The notes beneath the pieces were generated by a model that did not search any database, had not been told where the DNA came from, and saw only the letters and a list, made by a program, of their open reading frames with translations. 5,999 bases of DNA from Trebonia sp. (GTDB lineage Bacteria; Actinomycetota; Actinomycetes; Streptosporangiales; Streptosporangiaceae), in NCBI GenBank assembly GCA_030043595.1, contig JASHXJ010000075.1, positions 1-5,999 of the forward strand. The letters are read 5' to 3'. The stretch's first letter is position 1. Every line of letters begins with the position of its first letter. Positions 1 through 5,161 of the stretch are shown here, in pieces. The position numbers and the translations under genes were made by a program.

Positions 1-186
1 CGCCGCGGCCACATAAACCCCGTGCATCGAAGGTAATGCGATACTGTACCAATTGCGAACAGATCGTACCTATTGACGGCAGCGGCCGTGCAACAGGGCC
101 GCCCGTGCAGCGCCAAACAGCGCGCGGCGACCGGATTCCCCAACCGGATTCCGCAACCGGCCGGAAGCTCCGATAGGGACACAGAA
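1..186. other. Intergenic stretch without a supported gene
   Basis: No reading frame here has both a credible start with ribosome binding site and actinobacterial third-position GC bias. The first 80 bases are noticeably more AT-rich than the rest and may belong to the control region or tail of a gene left of the window. I saw no convincing -35/-10 pair: TTGACG at 73-78 is followed only by GC-rich sequence at the expected -10 distance. Three short direct repeats occupy 130-168. Confidence 0.6.
130..168. repeat. Three 13-bp tandem direct repeats (last one degenerate)
   Basis: Units are ACCGGATTCCCCA (130-142), ACCGGATTCCGCA (143-155) and ACCGGCCGGAAGC (156-168). The first two differ at one base; the third keeps only ACCGG. 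TTCCG at 149-153 can also pair with CGGAA at 162-166. The array lies just beyond the terminator of the leftward operon and has no assigned function. It could be a protein-binding array or a slippage product. Confidence 0.55.
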
Positions 187-234
187 GCCGCGGTCCGTTC
201 GGGATAAAGAAGATTCTTCCGAACGGACCGTGGC
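187..234 (-). terminator. Strong hairpin, terminator of the leftward operon
   Basis: CGGTCCGTTCGG (191-202) is perfectly complementary to CCGAACGGACCG (219-230). The stem extends outward by a G-T wobble and three pairs (187-190 with 231-234), giving 16 pairs. Inside, AAGA (207-210) can pair with TCTT (215-218), leaving a GATA bulge. It starts about 18 nt past the stop codon of the 253-627 gene, where a terminator is expected. Only a weak T-rich run (TTCTGTGT) follows on the minus strand, which is common for actinobacterial terminators. The stem is symmetrical, so it could also stop rightward transcription. Confidence 0.75.
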
Positions 235-252
235 ACTACCTGATGATCAGAG

Positions 253-627
253 TCAGAGCGCGCGGCGGGAGCCTGGGTCCCGGCTCTTGTCTTTGGCGGC
301 CTTGTCACGCTTGGCCGCCCGAGCGGCCTCGGTGGCCTCGGCGTCCACGCAGACTGAGCTATGGTCAGCCGGGTCGTACAGGGCGATGACCGTGTCCCCG
401 GCGGCGTAGGCCCAGTGCCGTGGTGCCTCCCTGACGGTGATCTCGGCATCGAACGGGACTTCGCCCGGCGGCCGCAGGCGCAGCGTGAGCTTGACGACGG
501 TTTCGGGGTTCCAGGGATCGCCGTGCGATACGGTCCACACGGTCGGCTTGACGGCGAGGATCTTGGCGGGCGCGCTCTTACCGCGCTCGCGCAGTTTCTT
601 CTCCAGGTGCTTGTTGTTTCCCAGCAC
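253..627 (-). CDS. Small conserved hypothetical protein, DUF3592-like
   Basis: A 124-residue protein with no signal peptide or membrane segment. Residues 1-16 are a basic helix (KHLEKKLRERGKSAPAKIL). Residues 20-85 look like an all-beta domain (KILAVKPTVWTV, then VVKLTLRLRPPG, then an Ala/Gly-Asp-Thr-Val strand), followed by a highly charged Lys/Arg/Ala/Asp tail from about 93 that is probably helical or disordered. Beta cores that begin with an A-x-I-L-x-V-K strand and an L-x-L-R-x-x-P-x-G strand resemble the DUF3592 type common in actinobacteria; I make this assignment by pattern only. The GTG start at 627 is the only sensible one, because no internal Met exists. An AGGGA site (641-637) lies 9 nt upstream, inside the 3' end of the preceding gene. 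The 4-nt gap from that gene's TGA implies translational coupling. Function is unknown. Confidence 0.72.
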   Translation of the reverse strand: MLGNNKHLEKKLRERGKSAPAKILAVKPTVWTVSHGDPWNPETVVKLTLRLRPPGEVPFDAEITVREAPRHWAYAAGDTVIALYDPADHSSVCVDAEATEAARAAKRDKAAKDKSRDPGSRRAL

Positions 628-631
628 TGCG

Positions 632-1075
632 TCACGTCCCTTCCCTTATGCGGCTGGCTTCTTGCCTGACGGGCGCGCCGAGCGCGCTAACCGCGGTAGC
701 GGTGATGATCTCGACGTAGCGGTCGGGTGCGATCCGGGCGCCGTTCACCAGGTCGTCCCAGACGTGAAACGAGTTCAGCTCCCACAGCAGCGAGGCCGCC
801 TCGGTGGCTGTCCATGTCGGGTCGAGTCGCCCTTCTTCGCGCAGGCGCTCGACGATAGTGGTGGCTGTGCGCATCCGGTAATCGGCCCGGTCTGCCCAGG
901 CGGCGGACGCGGATGGGTCGGCGTGCCGGGTGTCGGCCAACGCCCTGGCCGCGGGCGCGAGCCTGGGTCTGCGCTGTGCCTGCAGGCTGGCCCAGGCGCG
1001 GATCGCGCCGGGAGCGTCGGGCGCCTGGGTGACGTCGGTCATCCCGTCCTCGAGCCGCTCCTGCTCACGTGTCAA
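632..1075 (-). CDS. TetR-family C-terminal ligand-binding domain lacking the HTH (truncated regulator)
   Basis: A 147-residue, almost wholly alpha-helical protein. It matches the ligand-binding/dimerisation half of TetR-type repressors: a linker helix ending ERLEDGMTD, a helix with RAWASLQAQRRPRLAPAA, then RADYRMRTATTIVERLREEG, a TATEAASLLWELNSF helix, VWDDLVN and a closing RYVEIITATAVSAL helix. Complete TetR proteins are usually about 190-220 residues and begin with a helix-turn-helix of some 45-60 residues, which is absent. Upstream in frame there is a TAA at 1087-1085, and I found no HTH-like peptide in the other two minus frames to about 1260. The TTG start at 1075 has no clear ribosome binding site. 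ATG at 1042 (residue 12) has GAGG 5 nt before it and may be the true start, giving 136 residues. It could be a decaying pseudogene or a DNA-binding-free dimerisation partner or ligand sensor. Confidence 0.7.
   Translation of the reverse strand: MTREQERLEDGMTDVTQAPDAPGAIRAWASLQAQRRPRLAPAARALADTRHADPSASAAWADRADYRMRTATTIVERLREEGRLDPTWTATEAASLLWELNSFHVWDDLVNGARIAPDRYVEIITATAVSALGAPVRQEASRIREGT
637..645 (-). promoter_or_regulatory. Ribosome binding site inside the upstream gene's 3' flank
   Basis: On the minus strand GGGAAGGGA (645-637) ends 9 nt before the GTG start at 627 and immediately precedes the TGA of the TetR-like gene (634-632). It supports the GTG start, and the closeness of stop and start suggests translational coupling. 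Confidence 0.6.
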
Positions 1076-1102
1076 GAATAGCTCTTAATCTCAGCTTGAC
1101 AC
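1069..1102. promoter_or_regulatory. Inverted repeat GTGTCAAG-N18-CTTGACAC, candidate operator
   Basis: GTGTCAAG at 1069-1076 is the perfect reverse complement of CTTGACAC at 1095-1102. The enclosed 18 bp are AT-rich compared with the surroundings. The left arm covers the TTG start of the TetR-like gene, so a protein bound here would block initiation of the leftward unit. TTGACA occurs in both arms, but neither copy has a good -10 at 16-18 bp on its strand, so I favour an operator over divergent promoters. The cognate protein is unknown; the adjacent TetR-like protein as encoded lacks an HTH and should not bind it alone. Confidence 0.45.
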
Positions 1103-1104
1103 CC

Positions 1105-1116
1105 GCGGCATGCCGC
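1105..1116. promoter_or_regulatory. Perfect 12-bp palindrome GCGGCATGCCGC
   Basis: The sequence reads the same on both strands, with no spacer, and lies 2 bp from the right arm of the 1069-1102 inverted repeat. As a half-site pair it could bind a dimeric regulator. Perfect 12-mers of this kind can also occur by chance in GC-rich DNA, so only its position makes it notable. Confidence 0.3.
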
Positions 1117-1120
1117 ATGT

Positions 1121-1136
1121 CTGTCACGCCTGTCAC
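1121..1136. repeat. Two direct CTGTCAC heptamers at 9-bp spacing
   Basis: CTGTCAC at 1121-1127 and again at 1130-1136. Direct heptamers with a 9-bp register could hold two protomers of an activator or an extracytoplasmic sigma-type contact. They sit between the 12-bp palindrome and the remaining spacer. A related partial motif, CCTGTCTCAC, occurs near 1245. Function is not known. Confidence 0.25.
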
Positions 1137-1401
1137 CAATCCCGTGAATGGGCACACACGCCGATCCGATTCCTCCGGCGATGATTTTGCACTTTCCCGA
1201 ACTCGTCCTTGCTCACGGACGGCGGCAATTTCCGCACTATCACACCTGTCTCACCGGAATTAAACCCCCGCTTGCACACTCAATTAAACGACTTCCGGTG
1301 GGAGTGTTGGCGCTGGCTGATGAGGTCGACACCGACTGTGAGAACTCTGTAACAGGCGCGCGTAAATCCCGGAATTTGCCAGGCGCCGTGCAGCCATTCC
1401 G

Positions 1402-1430
1402 TTGTTGTTCCGGTTGCCAGTGGCTACAGT
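1402..1430 (+). promoter_or_regulatory. Candidate promoter of the large exported protein gene
   Basis: TTGTTG (1402-1407) and TACAGT (1425-1430) are separated by 17 bp. The -10 keeps the important T, A and final T of TATAAT; the -35 keeps TTG. Transcription would start near 1437, giving a leader of about 100 nt before the ATG at 1537. This is the best-spaced pair in the region but still a weak match. Confidence 0.35.
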
Positions 1431-1521
1431 TGGTCCCCGGGAGAAATGCCCTCGGCGGAGTTTTCTTTCTTCCCTAAGAACCGCTGCTCACGCCAAAACC
1501 ACCGTCTCACTGAGCCCTGCC

Positions 1522-1527
1522 AAGGAG
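1522..1527 (+). promoter_or_regulatory. Ribosome binding site fixing the start at 1537
   Basis: AAGGAG ends 9 nt before the ATG at 1537, ahead of a typical export signal. A nearer ATG at 1529 is out of frame and too close. This site is the main reason to reject the open frame that extends back to 1402. Confidence 0.75.
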
Positions 1528-1536
1528 CATGCCCCA

Positions 1537-1692
1537 ATGCCACAGGTACCGGTAACCGCACCGGCCGGGAGCGACAGGACCCGGAGGCGACCCCGGCCCC
1601 GTCGCGCCATGGCGCGCACGCTTGTGGCCTTCGCCTGCGTCGTGACCATGGTCTGCGGGGGCCTGGCCTTGAGCGTGCCGTCAGCGCGGGCC
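1537..1692 (+). other. Signal peptide coding region
   Basis: Residues 1-52: a polar and Arg-rich n-region of 27 residues, a hydrophobic core from about 28 to 46 (LVAFACVVTMVCGGLAL) and an A-R-A cleavage site after residue 52. The paired arginines are not followed by the x-F-L-K pattern of Tat signals, so Sec export is more likely. No lipobox Cys lies at the cleavage site. Confidence 0.8.
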
Positions 1693-4600
1693 GCCAACAA
1701 CACCGGACCGGCAGACCTCATCAACGATCTGCAGCTTGCCGGGGCAGTACCCCTCTATTCCGCTACGCCCGCTCAGCAAGCCTCCCTCGAAGATCTGGAA
1801 CAGGAGGCGGTCGCCAACACCCTCACCGACCACGGCTTGCCGCAAAGCGACGCCGCTGCCGCCCAGACCTGGGGCCGGGACGCGGCCGAGCAGGAGTTGT
1901 GGGCACTGCTGCTGCAAGCCATCCAGACCCCTGCCGGTCAGCAGACCACGGATCAGGCCAATGCCGTGGCGTGGCTCACCAGCGTCGTCCAGCGCCAGAA
2001 CGTCCAGGCCGCTGACGATGCCGGCCTCGAATACGCGAAATGGGCCGGGCTCGGGGCCACCGCCTACGAGAACCTGCTGGCCGGCAACCCGAGCGAGGCA
2101 GACCTGGAGAGCTTCTTGTCCGGCGACCCGGTGAACTATGGCGCCGGCATGTCCGAGAGCACCCCGGCCTCCACGTCCAACGAGGGTTTCTGCGTTTATG
2201 TCGCGCCGGCACCCGACACGTCCGAGTACGGCGCCAACATCTACCAGAACCAGGGCACCGACCAGACCTGCTACACCCCGTGCACCAACCTTCTCGGCTG
2301 CGCCCCCTCGACGCCGAGCGAAAGCGACTTCGTGGCCTGGGGGGCAGCCGACGCCGACGACGAGGCGTTCGACAACAGCGCCTTCCCCGCGGTGGCCAAT
2401 GACGTCGGCGAAGCTGCCGGCTTCGGAGCCGCCCTTGTCGGCGTGGGATCCGGCCTCGCCATCGGCCTGACGCCCGCCGTGGCTGCGGCCTTGGGCGGGA
2501 CGACGCTGGCGTCCATCCTGACACCGTTCGGCGGCATATCCCTGGGGTACGGGGTCTTGTCGGCGAGCGAGGCGGCCGAGGCCGCGGCCGGCATCGCCGC
2601 TGCCGACCTCGGCGCGGTGGTCGGGGTGGTCCTGGTCGCCATCGCCGTCGGGGTCATCGAGGCGTACAACGTCATCACGGCTGCCGAACTGCCGGACCAG
2701 CTTGCGCAGCTGGTGTACGACGCGCCGACGACAGTCCCGGACCTGGCTTCGATGCTGCAGAGTTCTAGCGAGACAACTGAGCTGTACTCGCTCTTTATCG
2801 GCTCGACGCTACCCGAACCCATCCTCTCGAGCTGTGACAATAGCCAGCTCATCGCCATCGGGGAGGGCAACGGCACAGTCAACAACCCCGCGCCCTGCCT
2901 GAACGCGCCGGCCATTCCCGCTTATGCCAGCGGTGACCCGACGTTCGATATCACGGAGAAGGGCTCGTCGACTACCACCACGTCGAGCACCCTGACCTGG
3001 GCAGATACCGGCCAGGGAACGACATACAGCGGCTACGTGGTCGGTAGCTGGTTCGTCGACACGGAGACGGCCGGTGGCGCCTCGCTCACGGTGCAGACGC
3101 TCGACATCCACTACACCAACTGGAGCGGGCAGGAGGAAGTGGCATGGCTCGTGTACAGCCCTGCCGCTGGCTACCAGTTCGTAACCTACGAACCGGACAC
3201 CGCTACCCCGATCGACATCGCTACCTGCGCCAGCGACGGGACTTGCGCCCTGAGCGACGCCATCGAGTATGTGGGGACGGACGGCAACGACTACTCCGCC
3301 ACGCTCAGCGGTATCTACATCCCCGACGCAGACACGCCAGTGGCGACGACGACGTCGGTGTCAGCGTCGTCGGATACCCCCATAGTGGGCGAGCAGGTGA
3401 CGTTCACCGCTACGATCTCCGACTCTGGGGCCACGGGTACCGTGACGTTCACGGACGGCTCCACCACCCTGTGCGCCAACGCGGCGGTCCAGCAGGTCCT
3501 CGTCGCGACGGGCGGCGGTGGCGGCTTCACCATCTATACGCCGGCGGCCGACGCCACCTGCACGGTCACCCTGTCGACGCCCGGCTCGCAGCAGGTCACC
3601 GCCAGCTACAGCGGCGGCGTCGAGATGCCCTTGCTGGTCGTGGTCGGCGGGCCCACCTCGTACGACACCCCCTCCGTCGGGGAGCTTACGGTCGACGCCA
3701 TCCAGCAGGTCCCTACGACCACGTCGGTCGCGGCCTCGGTTAGCACGCCGGTCGTGGGCCAGCTCGTCACGTACACAGCCACGGTTGCCGACTCGATCAG
3801 CGGGTCGGCGCCCACCGGCACGGTCACCTTCACCAACGGCAGCAGCACGGTCTGCTCGGACGTGGCCCTCACCACCTCGCCTCCCTACACGGCCACGTGC
3901 TCCCAGACCTACCAGGCGCCTGGTGACCAGACGGTTAGCGCGGGCTACTCAGGTGACGCCGACACCCTCGGATCCTCCGGGCAGGCCGAGGTGATGGTAA
4001 CCCAGGCGGCCACCTCCACCAGCCTGTCAGCTTCGCCCGGAGCGCCCACTTTCGGGCGGGCGGTGACCCTGACAGCCACGGTGGCGGCGGCCAGCCCGTC
4101 GGTCGCCGGGCCAGCCCCCACCGGGACCGTCACCTTCAGCCTCGACGGACAGCAATTGGGCGCGCCCGTGGCCCTGAGCAGCCATGACCAGGCCACCAGC
4201 ACGCCCATAACCGACCTGGCGCCAGGGCTGCACCACATCAGCGCCAGCTACTCGGGGAACGCTGACTACCTGGGTTCGAGTGCCGCCTCGAGCATCACCG
4301 TGACCTGCGCGCAGACCATAACCGCCACCTACAACGGCACCCTCAACGTCACCAGCAGCACCTGCGTCGAGGGGGCCGCGCTCAACGGGCCTGTCAACGT
4401 GCGCCCCGGCGGCACGCTGGCCCTCATCGGCGCGACAGTCCGCGGCCCGGTCAGCACCAACGGGGCGGCGAGCGTCCTCCTCTGCAGCACCACCGTCAGG
4501 AGCTCGGTGACCCTCGACAACTCGAGCGGACCCGTCCAGCTCGGCGGCCCCGCCGGCTCGTCCTGCGGCTCGGACAACATCTCCGGGCCGGTCACCGTCT

Positions 4601-4992
4601 TCGGCGCTCACGCGCCGGTAAGCATCTCGTCCAGCACGCTCACCGGACCGGTCTCGCTGGTGAGCGACAGCGCCGGGACCACCATCACCGACACCACGGT
4701 TAACGGCCCGCTCAGTCTGGCCGGGGACTCCGGCGGGGTCACCGTCACAGGGAACACGGTGCACGGGCCTCTCAGCGTCGTGCTGAACTCCGGCACCGTG
4801 ACCGTGCGCAGCAACACGGTAGTGGGCCCGGTCACAGTGTCGGCCAACTACACGCCAACGGGGCCGACCGTGTCCGGCAACGTCATCGACGGCCCACTCG
4901 CGTGTTCCCTCAACACCCCGCCCCCCACCGACGGTGGTGTTCTCAACAAGACCACCAAGCCGGCGGAGGGGCAGTGCGCCAAGCTCGGGTGA
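1537..4992 (+). CDS. Large exported Ig-like repeat protein with hydrophobic hairpin domain and C-terminal G-P-V/L beta-solenoid
   Basis: An 1151-residue exported protein of unknown function. Residues 1-52 are a signal peptide with an unusually long Arg-rich n-region (RTRRRPRPRRAMAR), a hydrophobic core and a PSARA|ANN cleavage site. Residues 53-598 resemble no family I can name. They have amphipathic helices to about 190, a Cys cluster (C219, C245, C249, C255), a Gly/Ala-rich hydrophobic hairpin (about 293-331 and 352-377 with an acidic turn), further Cys (433, 454, 564, 570) and a Thr-rich beta segment at about 465-545. Residues 601-923 are three bacterial Ig-like domains, each with TTTSV/STSL, TFTATI-like and GTVTF strands and a closing SYSG or GYSG strand. 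Residues 924-1151 carry about nine G-P-V/L repeats of roughly 20 residues, capped by Cys near both ends. No LPXTG, SLH, LysM or C-terminal membrane segment is visible. Such a mosaic suggests a cell-surface or released adhesin-, matrix- or effector-like protein, but no catalytic motif was seen. The frame is intact throughout. Confidence 0.85.
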   Translation: MPQVPVTAPAGSDRTRRRPRPRRAMARTLVAFACVVTMVCGGLALSVPSARAANNTGPADLINDLQLAGAVPLYSATPAQQASLEDLEQEAVANTLTDHGLPQSDAAAAQTWGRDAAEQELWALLLQAIQTPAGQQTTDQANAVAWLTSVVQRQNVQAADDAGLEYAKWAGLGATAYENLLAGNPSEADLESFLSGDPVNYGAGMSESTPASTSNEGFCVYVAPAPDTSEYGANIYQNQGTDQTCYTPCTNLLGCAPSTPSESDFVAWGAADADDEAFDNSAFPAVANDVGEAAGFGAALVGVGSGLAIGLTPAVAAALGGTTLASILTPFGGISLGYGVLSASEAAEAAAGIAAADLGAVVGVVLVAIAVGVIEAYNVITAAELPDQLAQLVYDAPTTVPDLASMLQSSSETTELYSLFIGSTLPEPILSSCDNSQLIAIGEGNGTVNNPAPCLNAPAIPAYASGDPTFDITEKGSSTTTTSSTLTWADTGQGTTYSGYVVGSWFVDTETAGGASLTVQTLDIHYTNWSGQEEVAWLVYSPAAGYQFVTYEPDTATPIDIATCASDGTCALSDAIEYVGTDGNDYSATLSGIYIPDADTPVATTTSVSASSDTPIVGEQVTFTATISDSGATGTVTFTDGSTTLCANAAVQQVLVATGGGGGFTIYTPAADATCTVTLSTPGSQQVTASYSGGVEMPLLVVVGGPTSYDTPSVGELTVDAIQQVPTTTSVAASVSTPVVGQLVTYTATVADSISGSAPTGTVTFTNGSSTVCSDVALTTSPPYTATCSQTYQAPGDQTVSAGYSGDADTLGSSGQAEVMVTQAATSTSLSASPGAPTFGRAVTLTATVAAASPSVAGPAPTGTVTFSLDGQQLGAPVALSSHDQATSTPITDLAPGLHHISASYSGNADYLGSSAASSITVTCAQTITATYNGTLNVTSSTCVEGAALNGPVNVRPGGTLALIGATVRGPVSTNGAASVLLCSTTVRSSVTLDNSSGPVQLGGPAGSSCGSDNISGPVTVFGAHAPVSISSSTLTGPVSLVSDSAGTTITDTTVNGPLSLAGDSGGVTVTGNTVHGPLSVVLNSGTVTVRSNTVVGPVTVSANYTPTGPTVSGNVIDGPLACSLNTPPPTDGGVLNKTTKPAEGQCAKLG
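2413..2667 (+). other. Gly/Ala-rich hydrophobic hairpin region within the exported protein
   Basis: Residues 293-331 are nearly free of charge (FGAALVGVGSGLAIGL, then AVAAALGGTTLASILTPF). They are followed by a linker with E345, E348 and D357, and a second hydrophobic segment at 358-374 (LGAVVGVVLVAIAVGVI). Each is long enough to cross a membrane. In a protein already exported by a signal peptide this resembles membrane-inserting hairpins of pore-forming or fusogenic proteins, or a buried core hairpin. Sequence alone does not decide which. Confidence 0.55.
3337..4308 (+). repeat. Three tandem bacterial Ig-like domains
   Basis: Protein repeats at about residues 601-725, 726-823 and 824-924. 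Shared landmarks are a T-T-x-V/L first strand, V/A-x-x-T-Y/F/L-TAT strands, a P/A-T-GTVTF strand with a short turn, and a terminal V-S/T-A-S/G-YSG strand. Domains 1 and 2 carry an internal Cys pair (C646/C675 and C773/C788). Domain 3 lacks it. Domain 1 is about 25 residues longer, with a Gly run and a second insertion after its SYSGG strand. The pattern fits the Big_3-type Ig-like repeats of actinobacterial surface proteins. Confidence 0.8.
4381..4923 (+). repeat. C-terminal 60-bp coding repeat (20-residue G-P-V/L units)
   Basis: G-P-V/L motifs start at residues 951, 970, 998 (irregular), 1017, 1037, 1057, 1077, 1097 and 1119. Five of them (1017 to 1097) are spaced by exactly 20 residues, so the DNA has a 60-bp register there. 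The unit reads roughly x-G-P-V/L-S/T-V, six to seven variable residues, V/I-T-V/I, two or three residues, N/T-T-V. Alternating small beta-branched residues with Gly/Asn turns indicate a parallel beta-helix. C924, C943, C983, C1010, C1123 and C1147 may staple the ends. Confidence 0.75.
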
Positions 4993-5010
4993 GGTAAGCG
5001 GAACTGCCCC
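4968..5010 (+). terminator. Inverted repeat across the stop codon of the large gene, possible terminator
   Basis: GGGGCAGT (4968-4975, inside the coding region) is the perfect reverse complement of ACTGCCCC (5003-5010), with a 27-nt loop holding the TGA at 4990-4992. No T-tract follows. The long loop and lack of T residues make it a weak terminator. A second, shorter match (CCGGGC 5019-5024 with GCCCGG 5050-5055) follows. Confidence 0.35.
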
Positions 5011-5161
5011 ACTCGCTGCCGGGCGCGGATCTCTCGCACCGAGGGCACGGCCCGGAAGCCCAAGGTGTGTCGCGAAGCGGTAGCGGCCGGTTATCGTATC
5101 GAACAGGTAATCCTCATGCACGGCGTGCTGGCGAGAAAGCCGTAGTAGGGGAGGTATGAAG
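4993..5161. other. Spacer between the large gene and the methyltransferase
   Basis: Non-coding, with a GC-rich left half and a more AT-rich patch at 5090-5120 (TTATCGTATCGAACAGGTAAT). TATCGT at 5092-5097 could serve as a -10, but nothing close to TTGACA lies 16-18 bp upstream. Whether the methyltransferase has its own promoter or is read from the large gene is therefore undecided. Confidence 0.45.
5150..5154 (+). promoter_or_regulatory. Ribosome binding site deciding the methyltransferase start
   Basis: GGAGG ends 7 nt before ATG 5162 but only 1 nt before ATG 5156, which is too close for initiation. The start at 5162 is therefore preferred; the protein loses two residues relative to the longest frame. 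Confidence 0.7.

Larger units (their letters stand above)
1076..1536. other. Divergent intergenic region between the leftward operon and the large exported protein gene
   Basis: About 460 bp, less GC-rich than the flanking genes (AT-rich runs near 1184-1195, 1256-1288 and 1456-1475). It should contain the control signals for both directions. Frames are open across parts of it, including a 5' extension of the large gene back to 1402, but these lack a ribosome binding site at their starts and look non-coding. The left end holds the inverted repeat, palindrome and heptamer pair. The right end holds a candidate promoter and a 100-nt leader with a pyrimidine tract (1460-1474). I compared the leader with the c-di-AMP (ydaO) riboswitch pattern often found before actinobacterial exported proteins and saw no match. 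Confidence 0.6.

Noticed and set aside
253..1075. Toxin-antitoxin or defence pair in the leftward operon
   Set aside because: The two proteins look like a TetR ligand domain and a DUF3592-like domain; small size and coupling alone do not support a toxin-antitoxin assignment.
437..1081. 214-codon plus-strand open frame opposite the leftward operon
   Set aside because: Its translation is Gly/Arg/Pro-rich with no recognisable fold, and it is antisense to two proteins with coherent secondary structure and a coupled start.
1096..1101. TTGACA as a rightward -35 element (and its mirror at 1070-1075)
   Set aside because: No acceptable -10 hexamer lies 16-18 bp downstream on either strand; the hexamers are better explained as parts of the inverted repeat arms.
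1402..1536. 45-codon upstream extension of the large gene
   Set aside because: The frame is open by chance. The start at 1402 has no ribosome binding site, the extension would bury the signal peptide, and AAGGAG with ATG 1537 is a far better initiation site.
1431..1536. Possible c-di-AMP or other riboswitch in the leader of the exported protein gene
   Set aside because: I could not find the conserved core segments of the ydaO-type element or any stable multi-stem structure; the leader is short and partly pyrimidine-rich.
1446..2015. Out-of-frame plus-strand frame overlapping the start of the large gene
   Set aside because: It begins in the leader and runs +1 relative to the signal peptide, giving an Arg/His/Gly-rich shadow translation.
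1537..4992. Idea that the large protein is a known toxin, protease or LPXTG-anchored adhesin
   Set aside because: No catalytic triad-like motif, no metalloprotease HExxH, no LPXTG and no C-terminal hydrophobic anchor were seen.
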